A DNA stretch of 64,000 nucleotides from Flavobacteriaceae bacterium. GTDB lineage: Bacteria > Bacteroidota > Bacteroidia > Flavobacteriales > Flavobacteriaceae. The position numbers were made by a program, and so were the translations under genes. The notes under the pieces are model-generated. The model saw nothing but the letters and a program-made list of their open reading frames with translations. It ran no database searches and was not told where the DNA came from. Below, in pieces: positions 1 to 9,558 of this stretch (position 1 is its first letter; every line of letters starts with the position of its first letter). The stretch lies in the NCBI GenBank assembly GCA_031277535.1, contig JAITMD010000019.1, positions 124,001 through 188,000 of the forward strand, given 5' to 3'.

Positions 1-227
1 TTGTAAAGCGGTTAGGTAACCCTATTGTTTCTACATCTATCTATGATGAGGATGAAATATTAGAGTACACCACTGATCCAGAATTGATTTTCGAGAAATG
101 GCAGAACATCGTAGATGTAGTAATTGATGGAGGATATGGAGATAATGAAGCATCTACTGTGGTAGATTTGTCTGGTAGTAAGCCAGAAATCATTAGAGTA
201 GGGAAAGGTGATATTGATATATTTTAA
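1..227 (+). CDS. YrdC/YciO/Sua5-type protein, C-terminal end (partial)
   Basis: Only the last 74 codons are present, read in the frame that begins at base 3 and stops at 225-227. The tail contains DGGYGDNEASTVVDLSG, typical of the C-terminal part of YrdC/YciO-type proteins, whose better-known members make threonylcarbamoyl-AMP for the t6A modification of ANN-decoding tRNAs. The ending GKGDIDIF fits the YciO-like branch. The catalytic N-terminal half lies outside the window, so the exact subfamily cannot be settled. About 150 bases without a gene separate it from sucC, which has its own promoter. Confidence 0.72.
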   Translation, partial: VKRLGNPIVSTSIYDEDEILEYTTDPELIFEKWQNIVDVVIDGGYGDNEASTVVDLSGSKPEIIRVGKGDIDIF

Positions 228-333
228 GGTAGAAAATTAGTAAATAAGTAATAAAATAGAAATTTAAGGGGGTAAAAATACATTTTAACGACAGTTAACT
301 TTAAATAAATTAGGGTTTTTGAAACTGAATTGT

Positions 334-341
334 TATTTTTG
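334..341 (+). promoter_or_regulatory. -7 promoter box of sucC
   Basis: TATTTTTG matches the Bacteroidota -7 consensus TAnnTTTG and ends 35 bases before the sucC ATG, giving a leader of roughly 30 nt. No clear TTTG-type -33 element stands at the ideal distance. Confidence 0.5.
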
Positions 342-376
342 TCTCTGTTTATATTAAAAGCTAAACGTATCGCACT

Positions 377-1570
377 ATGAATTTACATGAATTTCAAGGT
401 AAAGAAATATTAGCTAGCTACGGAGTAAGAGTACAACGTGGATTAGTAGCTAACAACGCAGAAGAAGCAGTTGAAAAAGCAAAACAACTTACAGAAGAAA
501 CTGGTACAAGTTGGTATGTTATTAAAGCTCAAATCCATGCAGGAGGAAGAGGTAAAGGAGGAGGAGTTAAGTTGGCTAAAAACTTAGACGAAGTAAAAAC
601 AATCGCTGGTAACATTATCGGTATGGATTTGATTACTCCACAAACTCCACCAGAAGGAAAAAGAGTAAACCGTGTGTTAGTAGCAGAAGATGTTTACTAT
701 CCAGGTGAAAGCGAAACAAGTGAATTCTATATGTCAGTTTTACTTGATAGAGCAAAAGGACGTAATATGATTATGTACTCTACTGAAGGAGGTATGGATA
801 TCGAAGAAGTAGCTGAGCATACTCCACACTTAATCTTTAAAGAAGAAATTGATCCATCAGTAGGATTACAAGGTTTCCAAGCAAGAAGAATTGCTTTCAA
901 TTTAGGATTGTCTGGAAATGCGTTCAAAGAAATGGTTAAATTCGTAGATGCTTTATATAGAGCATACATCGGAAGTGACTCTTCTATGTTCGAAATCAAC
1001 CCTGTATTAAAAACTTCTGATGATAAAATCTTAGCTGTAGATGCTAAAGTTACTTTAGATGACAATGCTTTATACAGACAAAAAGCTTATGCTGAATACA
1101 GAGACGTAACTGAAGAGAGACCAATCGAAGTAGAAGCTAAAGAAGCTGGATTAAACTATGTAGATTTAGATGGTACTGTAGGATGTATGGTAAACGGAGC
1201 TGGATTAGCAATGGCTACTATGGATTTAATTAAGTATGCTGGTTTTGAACCTGCTAACTTCTTAGACGTAGGAGGAACTGCTGATGCTAAACGTGTTGAA
1301 ATCGCTTTCCGTATTATCTTAAAAGATCCAAACGTAAAAGCTATTTTGATTAACATCTTTGGAGGTATCGTTCGTTGTGACCGTGTAGCTCAAGGGGTTG
1401 TTGATGCTTACAAAAACATGGGTGACGATATTAAAGTGCCAATCATCGTTCGTTTACAAGGAACTAACGCTGAGTTAGCAAAAGAAATTATCGACCAATC
1501 AGGTATGCCAATCTTATCTGCTATTGCTTTCCAAGAAGCTGCAGACCAAGTTAAAGTTGCCTTATCATAA
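377..1570 (+). CDS. sucC: Succinyl-CoA synthetase (ADP-forming), beta subunit
   Basis: This is the beta subunit of succinyl-CoA synthetase, the TCA-cycle enzyme that interconverts succinyl-CoA and succinate with phosphorylation of ADP or GDP. The protein starts with the family hallmark MNLHEFQGKEIL and has an N-terminal ATP-grasp domain with a glycine-rich stretch (AGGRGKGGG, about residues 57-65). A C-terminal CoA-ligase domain carries NIFGGIVRCD near residue 325. The length of 397 residues is normal. The alpha subunit gene (sucD) is not adjacent, as is common in flavobacteria. A strong hairpin follows, so it is probably a single-gene transcript. Confidence 0.97.
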   Translation: MNLHEFQGKEILASYGVRVQRGLVANNAEEAVEKAKQLTEETGTSWYVIKAQIHAGGRGKGGGVKLAKNLDEVKTIAGNIIGMDLITPQTPPEGKRVNRVLVAEDVYYPGESETSEFYMSVLLDRAKGRNMIMYSTEGGMDIEEVAEHTPHLIFKEEIDPSVGLQGFQARRIAFNLGLSGNAFKEMVKFVDALYRAYIGSDSSMFEINPVLKTSDDKILAVDAKVTLDDNALYRQKAYAEYRDVTEERPIEVEAKEAGLNYVDLDGTVGCMVNGAGLAMATMDLIKYAGFEPANFLDVGGTADAKRVEIAFRIILKDPNVKAILINIFGGIVRCDRVAQGVVDAYKNMGDDIKVPIIVRLQGTNAELAKEIIDQSGMPILSAIAFQEAADQVKVALS

Positions 1571-1605
1571 TTTGATTTTATACTCTTAACGAGTTTATCA
1601 TATAC

Positions 1606-1637
1606 AAAAGCCTTCCTATTTTGGAAGGCTTTTTTTA
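1606..1637 (+). terminator. Terminator after sucC
   Basis: AGCCTTCC pairs with GGAAGGCT across a short loop and is followed by a run of T, the standard intrinsic terminator form, 36 bases after the sucC stop. Confidence 0.85.
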
Positions 1638-1769
1638 TATACCACTATGGCTGTATGTATCTGAAATTTGGGGTGTTTATAGCGTGATATTAAGGATGTG
1701 TATTTTTATTTTTTAACTATTGGTCTTCAATTGTTTTATTGCTACATTTAAAAACATTTTTAACCAACT

Positions 1770-3755
1770 ATGAAAAATTTTGATTACCAAAGAAAACAGT
1801 TAAGTAATGACCAACTACTTCATCTGTATAAACGATTATTAAAACCTCGTATGGTGGAAGAAAAGATGCTTGTATTGATTCGTCAAGGTAAAGTGTCTAA
1901 ATGGTTTTCTGGTATAGGCCAAGAAGCTATAGCTGTAGGAGTAACTTCTGCATTAGAGCAAGATGAATATGTGTTGCCAATGCATAGAAACTTAGGAGTA
2001 TTTACAACAAGAGATATTCCATTGCATCGACTATTTTCGCAATGGCAAGGTAAGGCAAACGGTTTTACAAAAGGACGTGAGCGTTCGTTTCACTTTGGAA
2101 CACAAGAGTATCACATTGTGGGAATGATTTCACACTTAGGTCCTCAATTAGGTGTAGCTGATGGTATAGCCTTGGCACACAAATTGCGTAAAGAAAAGAA
2201 AATAACAGCGGTATTTACAGGAGAAGGAGCAACTTCAGAAGGAGATTTTCACGAAGCATTAAATGTTGCTTCAGTATGGGATCTGCCAGTGTTGTTTGTT
2301 ATTGAAAATAATGGGTATGGATTATCTACTCCTACGAATGAACAGTATAAATGTGAACATTTGGCTGACAGAGCGATAGGGTATGGTATGGAAAGCCATA
2401 TTATAGATGGAAATAATATTTTGGAAGTCTATAATCAGATTAGTGAAATAGCACAGTCTATGCGCAAAAACCCACGACCAGTATTGATTGAGTTTCTGAC
2501 TTTCAGAATGCGTGGACATGAAGAGGCGAGTGGAACAAAGTATGTACCACAAGAATTGATGGATATGTGGCAAGTGAAGGATCCTGTAAGTAATTATAAG
2601 GAATACCTAATGGCACAAGGTGTTTTGACAGAGGAGATGGATGCGGAGTACAGAGCTGCTATTAAAAAGGAAATAGATACAGATTGGCAAAAGGTACAAG
2701 AAGAACAACCTATTGTGGCTAATCTACAAGAAGAATTGGAAGATATGTATGCTCCATTTGTGTATGAAGGAGTAGATGCAAAAGAGGAAACGGAGAATAT
2801 TCGTTTGATCGATGCTATTTCTTCTGCCTTAAAAGAGTCGTTTGAGCGTCATCCAAATTTGGTGATGATGGGGCAGGATATTGCAGAATATGGAGGAGCT
2901 TTTAAAGTGTCTGAAGGTTTTGTAGACTTGTTTGGTAAAGAGAGGGTAAGAAATACACCTATTTGCGAAAGTGCTATTGTATCTGCTGCTATGGGGTATT
3001 CTATTAATGGAGGAAAAGCGATTATGGAGATGCAGTTTGGAGATTTTGTTTCTACAGGGTTTAATCCAATTGTCAATTATTTGGCAAAGATTCACTACCG
3101 TTGGAACGAAAAAGCTGATGTGGTAGTGCGTATGCCTTGTGGTGGTGGAACACAAGCTGGACCTTTCCACTCACAAACTAATGAAGCTTGGTTTACAAAA
3201 ACACCTGGATTAAAAGTTGTTTATCCTGCGTTTCCAGTAGATGCTAAAGGATTGATGAATACGGCGATTAATGATCCAAATCCTGTTATATTCTTTGAAC
3301 ACAAACAATTGTATAGAAGTATATATCAAGAGGTACCAAAAGGGTATTACACTATTCCGTTCGGAAAGGCAGCTTTGCTGTCAGAGGGGGATGATGTAAC
3401 TATTATTTCGTTTGGGGCAGGGGTGCATTGGGCGTTAGAAACATTGAAAAACAATACACAGATAAAAGCAGATTTAATTGATTTGCGCACCTTGCAACCT
3501 TTAGATACAGAAACTGTATTTAAATCGGTGAAAAAAACAAATAAAGTGATAATTTTGCAAGAGGATTCAATGTTTGGAGGAATTGCAAGTGATCTATCAG
3601 CAATGATTATGGAAGAGTGTTTTGAATACTTGGATGCACCAGTGAAGCGTGTGGCAAGTTTGGAAACTGCGATTCCATTTGTGAAAGCTTTAGAAGATCA
3701 ATATTTACCAAAAGGTAGATTTGAACAGGCGTTATTAGATTTAATAGCCTACTAA
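1770..3755 (+). CDS. Fused E1 alpha-beta 2-oxoacid dehydrogenase (probably branched-chain)
   Basis: This is a thiamine-diphosphate E1 of a 2-oxoacid dehydrogenase complex, with alpha and beta subunits joined in one 661-residue chain. The alpha part (about residues 1-330) has the ThDP motif GEGATSEGD near residue 151 followed by ENNGYG near 179. The beta part starts near 340 with LIDAISSALKESF and includes MGQDIAEYGG. The fused form is common in Bacteroidota and most often annotated as 2-oxoisovalerate dehydrogenase, which decarboxylates branched-chain ketoacids. The E2 and E3 partners are not adjacent. purC follows 30 bases downstream and the nitroreductase 2 bases after that, so the three may be cotranscribed. 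Substrate choice is inferred from family only. Confidence 0.88.
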   Translation: MKNFDYQRKQLSNDQLLHLYKRLLKPRMVEEKMLVLIRQGKVSKWFSGIGQEAIAVGVTSALEQDEYVLPMHRNLGVFTTRDIPLHRLFSQWQGKANGFTKGRERSFHFGTQEYHIVGMISHLGPQLGVADGIALAHKLRKEKKITAVFTGEGATSEGDFHEALNVASVWDLPVLFVIENNGYGLSTPTNEQYKCEHLADRAIGYGMESHIIDGNNILEVYNQISEIAQSMRKNPRPVLIEFLTFRMRGHEEASGTKYVPQELMDMWQVKDPVSNYKEYLMAQGVLTEEMDAEYRAAIKKEIDTDWQKVQEEQPIVANLQEELEDMYAPFVYEGVDAKEETENIRLIDAISSALKESFERHPNLVMMGQDIAEYGGAFKVSEGFVDLFGKERVRNTPICESAIVSAAMGYSINGGKAIMEMQFGDFVSTGFNPIVNYLAKIHYRWNEKADVVVRMPCGGGTQAGPFHSQTNEAWFTKTPGLKVVYPAFPVDAKGLMNTAINDPNPVIFFEHKQLYRSIYQEVPKGYYTIPFGKAALLSEGDDVTIISFGAGVHWALETLKNNTQIKADLIDLRTLQPLDTETVFKSVKKTNKVIILQEDSMFGGIASDLSAMIMEECFEYLDAPVKRVASLETAIPFVKALEDQYLPKGRFEQALLDLIAY

Positions 3756-3785
3756 AAAGAAAGAACTACACAACTATATAATAAT

Positions 3786-4745
3786 ATGAGTAATACAATC
3801 ACAAAAACGAGTTTTGAATTTCCAAATCAAAAATCTGTTTATCGCGGAAAAGTAAGAGAAGTCTATAACATTAATGACGAACTATTGGTTATGGTGGCTA
3901 CAGATCGTCTTTCTGCTTTTGATGTGATTATGCCTAAAGGGATTCCTTATAAAGGTCAAATTTTAAATCAAATAGCTACTAAGTTTATGGAAATGACACA
4001 AGATATTGTGCCTAATTGGTTAGTAGCGACTCCTGATCCTAATGTTGCTGTAGGGTATGTATGTGAGCCATTTAAAGTAGAAATGGTGATTCGTGGATAT
4101 TTGGCAGGACATGCAGCAAGAGAGTATGCAGCAGGTAAAAGAGTGCTATGTGGCGTAGCTTTACCTGAAGGATTAAAGGAAAATGATTTATTGCCAGAAC
4201 CAATTATTACTCCATCAACTAAAGAAGAATTAGGATTGCATGATGTTGATATTTCGAGAGAAGATATTATTGCAAGAGGGATTGTTTCTGAGGAAGATTA
4301 TTTAGTATTAGAACAATATACAAGAGCTTTGTATGCTCGAGGTACTGAAATTGCTAAATCACAAGGGTTGATTTTAGTGGATACAAAATATGAGTTTGGT
4401 CGAACAAAAGAAGGTCAAATTGTTTTAATTGATGAAATTCATACGCCAGACTCTTCACGATACTTCTATGCAGAAGGATATGAAGAACGTCAAAAAAACG
4501 GAGAAGCTCAAAAGCAATTGTCAAAAGAGTTTGTAAGACAGTGGTTGATAAGCAATGGGTTCCAAGGGCAAGAAGGTCAGGTAGTTCCTGAGATGACAGA
4601 TGAATACATCGCAAGTGTTTCAGAGCGTTATATAGAATTGTATGAAAATATTATAGGAGAGTCGTTTGTGAAAGCAAATGTTTCAAATATTAATAATCGT
4701 ATAGAGAAGAATGTGCTTGCATTTTTAGAAATATATAAAAAGTAA
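3786..4745 (+). CDS. purC: Phosphoribosylaminoimidazole-succinocarboxamide synthase (SAICAR synthetase)
   Basis: The enzyme joins CAIR and aspartate using ATP in purine biosynthesis. Diagnostic stretches are GKVREVYN and [13 protein letters not shown] near the N-terminus, [11 protein letters not shown] in the middle, and DTKYEFGRT followed by [13 protein letters not shown], which form the nucleotide and substrate site. At 319 residues it belongs to the longer class of PurC, as in yeast Ade1, rather than the 240-residue E. coli type. It lies 30 bases after the E1 gene and 2 bases before the nitroreductase gene, so it is probably in an operon with both although the pathways are unrelated. Confidence 0.96.
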   Translation: MSNTITKTSFEFPNQKSVYRGKVREVYNINDELLVMVATDRLSAFDVIMPKGIPYKGQILNQIATKFMEMTQDIVPNWLVATPDPNVAVGYVCEPFKVEMVIRGYLAGHAAREYAAGKRVLCGVALPEGLKENDLLPEPIITPSTKEELGLHDVDISREDIIARGIVSEEDYLVLEQYTRALYARGTEIAKSQGLILVDTKYEFGRTKEGQIVLIDEIHTPDSSRYFYAEGYEERQKNGEAQKQLSKEFVRQWLISNGFQGQEGQVVPEMTDEYIASVSERYIELYENIIGESFVKANVSNINNRIEKNVLAFLEIYKK

Positions 4746-4747
4746 AA

Positions 4748-5383
4748 ATGAATTTATTAGATAGTTTACAGTGGCGATATGCTACGAAAAAATATAATAG
4801 CGAAGTAAAATTGACTGATGAGGTAGTGATGCAAGTGGTGGAAACTGCTCGTATGGCTCCTACATCTTCAGGGCTGCAACCTTTTGAGATGATTTTGATT
4901 AAAAATCAAGAGTTGAAAGAGAAGTTGCTTCCAATAGCTATGAATCAATCTCAAGTAAAAGATTGTTCTCATTTGTTGGTTTTTGCTGCGTGGGATACTT
5001 ATTCAGAAGCTCGTATAGATGCGGTATTTGATAACATGGAGCAAATGAGAGCTATGCAAAAAGGAGAAATGACAGATTATAAAAATAGCATTAAAGCAAA
5101 TTTTGCAGCTCAAACAGAAGAACAACATTTTCAACATGCTGCCAGACAGGCTTATATTGCTTTTGGATTGGCGATTGGTGCAGCTGCAGAGTTAAGAATT
5201 GATGCTTCTCCAATGGAAGGTTTTTATAATGATCAGTTAGATGAGGCTTTGGGCTTGAGACAAAAAGGGCTGAAAAGCGTGACTTTACTTGCTATGGGAG
5301 AGAGAGATGAAAAAAATGATTGGTTGGCACCCTTGAAAAAAGTACGTTTTAGTATGGACTCTATTTTGACTGTAATTGAATAA
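4748..5383 (+). CDS. Nitroreductase-family NAD(P)H-dependent oxidoreductase
   Basis: This is an FMN-dependent nitroreductase-fold enzyme of 211 residues. The N-terminus carries the family start W(R)YATKKYNSE and ARMAPTSSGLQPF (about residues 32-46), the FMN-binding loop. A middle HAARQAYIAFGLAIGAAAELRID segment and a C-terminal LAMGERDEKNDW also fit. Such proteins reduce quinones, nitro compounds or flavins; the physiological substrate cannot be read from sequence. It starts 2 bases after purC and is followed by a terminator, so it is the last gene of this unit. Confidence 0.9.
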   Translation: MNLLDSLQWRYATKKYNSEVKLTDEVVMQVVETARMAPTSSGLQPFEMILIKNQELKEKLLPIAMNQSQVKDCSHLLVFAAWDTYSEARIDAVFDNMEQMRAMQKGEMTDYKNSIKANFAAQTEEQHFQHAARQAYIAFGLAIGAAAELRIDASPMEGFYNDQLDEALGLRQKGLKSVTLLAMGERDEKNDWLAPLKKVRFSMDSILTVIE

Positions 5384-5414
5384 TTATTACTGAGAAATAA
5401 TTGAATATTATAGA

Positions 5415-5456
5415 AAGGCTTGATTAGATAATTCTTAATCAAGCCTTGTTTTTTTT
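5415..5456 (+). terminator. Terminator after the nitroreductase gene
   Basis: AAGGCTTGATTA pairs with its reverse complement around a loop of about 9 nt and is followed by GTTTTTTTT. Confidence 0.88.
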
Positions 5457-5605
5457 AGTGAATTTTTTATATTGATATTTTTTTCTGTTTTTTATTGGTA
5501 ATTTAATAAAAAAAGGCCGTTTTAATTCGATATAAAGAAGTTTGAAAGATTAGCTTTTTTAGGTATATTATTTTATATTCGTAGCTGTAACAAGCAAGTT
5601 TTACA

Positions 5606-8011
5606 ATGAGTCAAAAAGATACAAGTAAAGCTCTTTCTTTTGAGGATTTCAAGAAAGAGGTTATTCAAGATTATACTATAGCAAGAACAAGTAGAGAATG
5701 TAGTTTACTTGGTCGTAGAGAAGTACTAACGGGTAAAGCCAAATTCGGAATCTTTGGAGATGGAAAAGAAGTGCCTCAATTAGCAATGGCAAAAGCTTTT
5801 AAAAATGGGGATTTCCGTTCAGGATACTATCGCGATCAAACTTTTATGATGGCAATTGGCCAATTAACAATTGAACAATTTTTTGCCGGTTTATTTGGAG
5901 ACGCAAATCTTGCAAACGATCCTATGTCGGGTGGTCGTCAAATGGGAGGGCACTTTGCCACTCACAGTTTGGACGAAAATGGTAATTGGGTAAAATTAAC
6001 TGCACAAAAAAATTCAAGTGGTGATATTTCTCCTACAGCGGGACAAATGCCTCGATTGTTGGGATTAGCACAAGCTTCTAAATACTATAGAGAATTTCCA
6101 GCAGCAGATACAGAAGAGAATTTCTCAGTAAATGGTAATGAAGTAGCATGGGGAACTATTGGAAATGCTTCAACATCTGAAGGGTTGTTTTTTGAAACAA
6201 TTAATGCAGCAGGTGTATTGCAAGTTCCTATGGTAATGAATGTATGGGATGATCAATACGGGATTTCAGTACACGCGAAGTATCAAACGACAAAAGAGAA
6301 TATTTCTGAAATATTGAAAGGATTCCAACGCGATGAAAATGGAAATGGTTATGAAATATTACGTGTAAAAGGATGGGATTATGCTTCATTAGTTGAAACT
6401 TATGCTAAAGCATCTGCAATAGCAAGAGAAGAGCATGTACCAGTATTGGTTCACGTACAAGAATTAACACAACCTCAAGGACACTCAACTTCTGGTTCTC
6501 ATGAAAGATATAAAAGCGCAGAGCGTTTGGAATGGGAAGCAGAGATGGACTGTGTGGCTCAAATGAGAAAGTGGGTTCTTGAGTCTAATTTTGCAACGGA
6601 GGAAGAATTAGAAGCTATAGATAAACAAGCGAAAAAAGATGTTTTAGAAGGTAAAAAAGCAGCTTGGGCAGCTTATCAGAATCCAATTAAAACAGAACGC
6701 GATGAATTGGTAGCTGTATTGCGTACAGTGGCACAAAATAGTGCAAATCGAGTTTTCTTAGAAAAATACGCTACAGACTTAGAAGGTATAAAAGAAATTA
6801 TACGAAAAGATGTTATTACAGTAGCGCGTAAAGCGTTGCGTTTGGTAATTAAAGAAAGTGGTAAATCTACTTTATTAGATTATATCGCACGTTATTTTGA
6901 GGCTGTACAGCCAAAGTATAGTTCTCACTTAATGTCAGAATCTACTTTACAGGCAACTTTGATTGAAGAGGTATTACCTCAATATGATGAGAATGCAGAA
7001 GAAGTTGATGCTCGTTTGATTATCAGAGAAAACTTCGATTATATTCTTGAAAATAATAAAAACGTTTTAGTTTTTGGAGAAGATTCAGGAAATATTGGAG
7101 ATGTTAACCAAGGATTAGAAGGATTACAAGATAAACATGGTTTGAATCGTGTATCTGATACAGGTATTCGTGAGGCAACTATTTTAGGTCAAGGGATTGG
7201 TATGGCAATGCGTGGGTTAAGACCTATTGCTGAAATTCAATACTTAGATTATTTATTGTATGCTATTCAGATTATGAGTGATGATTTGGCTACATTACAA
7301 TATAGAACTGTAGGACGCCAAAAAGCTCCATTGATTGTAAGAACTCGTGGACATAGATTAGAAGGTATTTGGCATTCTGGATCTCCAATGGGAATGATTA
7401 TTAATGCTATTAGAGGAATGCACGTATTAGTTCCTCGTAATATGACTAAAGCAGCAGGATTCTACAATACTTTATTAGAAAGTGATGAACCAGCTTTGCT
7501 TATCGAGTGTTTGAATGGTTACCGATTAAAAGAAAAAATGCCAACAAATATTGGTTCATTTAAAACACCAATAGGTGTTGTTGAAACAATAAAAGAAGGT
7601 AAGGATATTACAATTGTGTCTTATGGTTCTACTTTGCGCATTATTGAGCAAGCTGCAAAAGAATTATTAGAAGTAGGTATTGATGTGGAGATTATAGATG
7701 CACAGTCTTTATTGCCATTTGATATTAAACACGATATTGTGAAGAGTTTGGAAAAAACAAATCGCTTGTTAATTGTAGATGAGGATGTACCAGGAGGAGC
7801 TTCTGCTTATATTTTACAAAAAGTATTAGAAGAACAAAATGGTTACCGTTTCTTGGATAGTGAACCACAAACATTGACATCAAAAGCACACCGTCCTGCT
7901 TATAGCACAGATGGAGATTATTTCTCTAAACCTTCAGTAGAAGATGTGTTTGAAAAAGTATATAGTATTATGAATGAAGTTGACCCAACAGCATTTCATA
8001 GTTTGTATTAA
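5606..8011 (+). CDS. Fused E1 alpha-beta ketoacid dehydrogenase, large Bacteroidota type
   Basis: This is a second ThDP-dependent E1 with fused alpha and beta parts, 801 residues. The alpha part runs to about residue 450 and the beta part starts near VDARLIIRENFDYIL. It keeps the E1 beta signature FGEDSGNIGDVNQG and a transketolase C-terminal domain. In the alpha part the usual GDG...NN ThDP motif is altered to GNASTSEG and NVWDDQYGIS (near residues 187-215), different from the other E1 in this window. Members are widespread in flavobacteria as alpha-ketoacid dehydrogenase alpha/beta. The substrate (pyruvate, branched-chain or another ketoacid) is not evident. It stands alone, followed by a terminator. 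Confidence 0.85.
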   Translation: MSQKDTSKALSFEDFKKEVIQDYTIARTSRECSLLGRREVLTGKAKFGIFGDGKEVPQLAMAKAFKNGDFRSGYYRDQTFMMAIGQLTIEQFFAGLFGDANLANDPMSGGRQMGGHFATHSLDENGNWVKLTAQKNSSGDISPTAGQMPRLLGLAQASKYYREFPAADTEENFSVNGNEVAWGTIGNASTSEGLFFETINAAGVLQVPMVMNVWDDQYGISVHAKYQTTKENISEILKGFQRDENGNGYEILRVKGWDYASLVETYAKASAIAREEHVPVLVHVQELTQPQGHSTSGSHERYKSAERLEWEAEMDCVAQMRKWVLESNFATEEELEAIDKQAKKDVLEGKKAAWAAYQNPIKTERDELVAVLRTVAQNSANRVFLEKYATDLEGIKEIIRKDVITVARKALRLVIKESGKSTLLDYIARYFEAVQPKYSSHLMSESTLQATLIEEVLPQYDENAEEVDARLIIRENFDYILENNKNVLVFGEDSGNIGDVNQGLEGLQDKHGLNRVSDTGIREATILGQGIGMAMRGLRPIAEIQYLDYLLYAIQIMSDDLATLQYRTVGRQKAPLIVRTRGHRLEGIWHSGSPMGMIINAIRGMHVLVPRNMTKAAGFYNTLLESDEPALLIECLNGYRLKEKMPTNIGSFKTPIGVVETIKEGKDITIVSYGSTLRIIEQAAKELLEVGIDVEIIDAQSLLPFDIKHDIVKSLEKTNRLLIVDEDVPGGASAYILQKVLEEQNGYRFLDSEPQTLTSKAHRPAYSTDGDYFSKPSVEDVFEKVYSIMNEVDPTAFHSLY

Positions 8012-8015
8012 TAGA

Positions 8016-8054
8016 AAAGAGAACCTTTTAATTTAAAAAGGTTCTCTTTTTTTT
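8016..8054 (+). terminator. Terminator after the large E1 gene
   Basis: AAGAGAACCTTTT and AAAAGGTTCTCTT form a stem with a short loop, followed by a T run. Confidence 0.87.
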
Positions 8055-8201
8055 ATTGTTTAGTATAGAAGTATTAAATTGCATTCGATTGGGTAATAGA
8101 AATTGCATTATTACCTACAAAGTAAAATTATTTGTTGTAGAATTATTGAGGTTATACTCTAAAATAAGGGTTAATTATTATGAATGCATATAAAATATCA
8201 G

Positions 8202-8209
8202 TAATTTTG
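8202..8209 (+). promoter_or_regulatory. -7 promoter box of the alpha-oxoamine synthase gene
   Basis: TAATTTTG matches TAnnTTTG and ends 28 bases before the ATG at 8238. Confidence 0.5.
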
Positions 8210-8237
8210 CATCTGTTTTTTTAAACATAGTTATATT

Positions 8238-9503
8238 ATGGTAAACGATTTATTTGATAGAATACAGAAAAACAAAGGACCATTGGGTAAATGGGCTTCA
8301 CAAGCTGAGGGATATTATGTGTTTCCAAAGTTAGAAGGACCTTTGTCAAATCGTATGATGTTTCATGGGAAAGAAGTAATAAACTGGAGTATTAATGATT
8401 ATTTAGGTTTATCTAATCACCCAGAAGTAAGAAAAGTAGATGCTGAGGCTGCTGCTGAATATGGTGCTGCATATCCAATGGGAGCACGTATGATGTCTGG
8501 TCACACTACAATGCATGAGCAATTGCAGAATGAGTTAGCTGCTTTTGTAAACAAAGAAGCTGCTTATTTATTAAACTTTGGTTATCAAGGAATGGTGTCA
8601 ATTATTGATGCTTTGGTTACAAAGAATGACGTAATTGTATATGATGTAGATTCTCATGCTTGTATTATTGATGGTGTTCGTTTACATATGGGTAAACGTT
8701 TTACTTATAAACACAATGATATTGAGAGTTTCGAAAAAAACATGGAAAGAGCAACTAAAATGGCTGAAACAACAGGTGGAGGTATTTTAGTAATTACTGA
8801 AGGAGTTTTCGGAATGAGAGGTCAACAAGGTAAATTAAAAGAAATAGTTGCTTTGAAAGAGAAGTACAATTTCCGTTTATTAGTTGATGATGCACATGGA
8901 TTCGGTACGTTAGGTGCTACAGGAGCAGGAGCAGGAGAAGAGCAAGGATGTCAAGATGGTATTGATGTTTACTTCTCTACATTTGCTAAGTCTATGGCTT
9001 CTATCGGAGCTTTTGTTGCGGCTGATAAAGATATTATTGATTATTTAAAATATAATTTACGTTCTCAAATGTTTGCTAAATCATTACCGATGATTTTTAC
9101 AAAAGGAGCATTAAAACGTTTAGATCTTTTAAGAACTAATCCTTCGTTAAAAGCTAAATTATGGGAGAATGTAAACTTACTTCAAAATGGACTAAAAGAC
9201 AGAGGATTTAATATTGGTGATACAAACACTTGTGTTACTCCTGTTTATTTAGAAGGAAGTATTCCAGAAGCAATGGTAATGGTAAATGATTTGAGAGAGA
9301 ACTACAATATTTTCTTGTCAATTGTTGTGTATCCAGTAATTCCTAAAGGAATTATCTTATTGAGAATGATTCCTACAGCTACTCATACGAAAGAAGATAT
9401 CGATGAGACTTTAAAAGCGTACGAAGCTATTCGTGAGAAATTAGAAAATGGAACTTACAAAAAGATTGCTGAAGCAACTACAGTAGATGTTTCTAATTCA
9501 TAA
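8238..9503 (+). CDS. Alpha-oxoamine synthase family PLP enzyme (serine palmitoyltransferase/capnine synthase-like)
   Basis: This is a fold-type I PLP enzyme that condenses an acyl-CoA with an amino acid. The PLP lysine lies in STFAKSMASIG near residue 250 and the ring-binding aspartate in LLVDDAHGFG near 215. Relatives are 8-amino-7-oxononanoate synthase, Kbl and serine palmitoyltransferase. At 421 residues, with no biotin or threonine-catabolism neighbours, it best fits the Bacteroidota sphingolipid or sulfonolipid enzymes that make the long-chain base (3-ketosphinganine from serine, or the capnine precursor from cysteate). Which amino acid it uses cannot be told from sequence. It is a single-gene unit between its own promoter and a terminator. 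Confidence 0.82.
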   Translation: MVNDLFDRIQKNKGPLGKWASQAEGYYVFPKLEGPLSNRMMFHGKEVINWSINDYLGLSNHPEVRKVDAEAAAEYGAAYPMGARMMSGHTTMHEQLQNELAAFVNKEAAYLLNFGYQGMVSIIDALVTKNDVIVYDVDSHACIIDGVRLHMGKRFTYKHNDIESFEKNMERATKMAETTGGGILVITEGVFGMRGQQGKLKEIVALKEKYNFRLLVDDAHGFGTLGATGAGAGEEQGCQDGIDVYFSTFAKSMASIGAFVAADKDIIDYLKYNLRSQMFAKSLPMIFTKGALKRLDLLRTNPSLKAKLWENVNLLQNGLKDRGFNIGDTNTCVTPVYLEGSIPEAMVMVNDLRENYNIFLSIVVYPVIPKGIILLRMIPTATHTKEDIDETLKAYEAIREKLENGTYKKIAEATTVDVSNS

Positions 9504-9521
9504 GTAAGTAGATATAAAATT

Positions 9522-9553
9522 AAAAGGTCAGATGTTTATCTGACCTTTTTTTA
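9522..9553. terminator. Bidirectional terminator between convergent genes
   Basis: AAAAGGTCAGA and TCTGACCTTTT pair around a short loop with A and T runs on the two sides, so it can stop both the synthase gene and the minus-strand exporter gene. Confidence 0.87.
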
Positions 9554-9558
9554 TGGAA

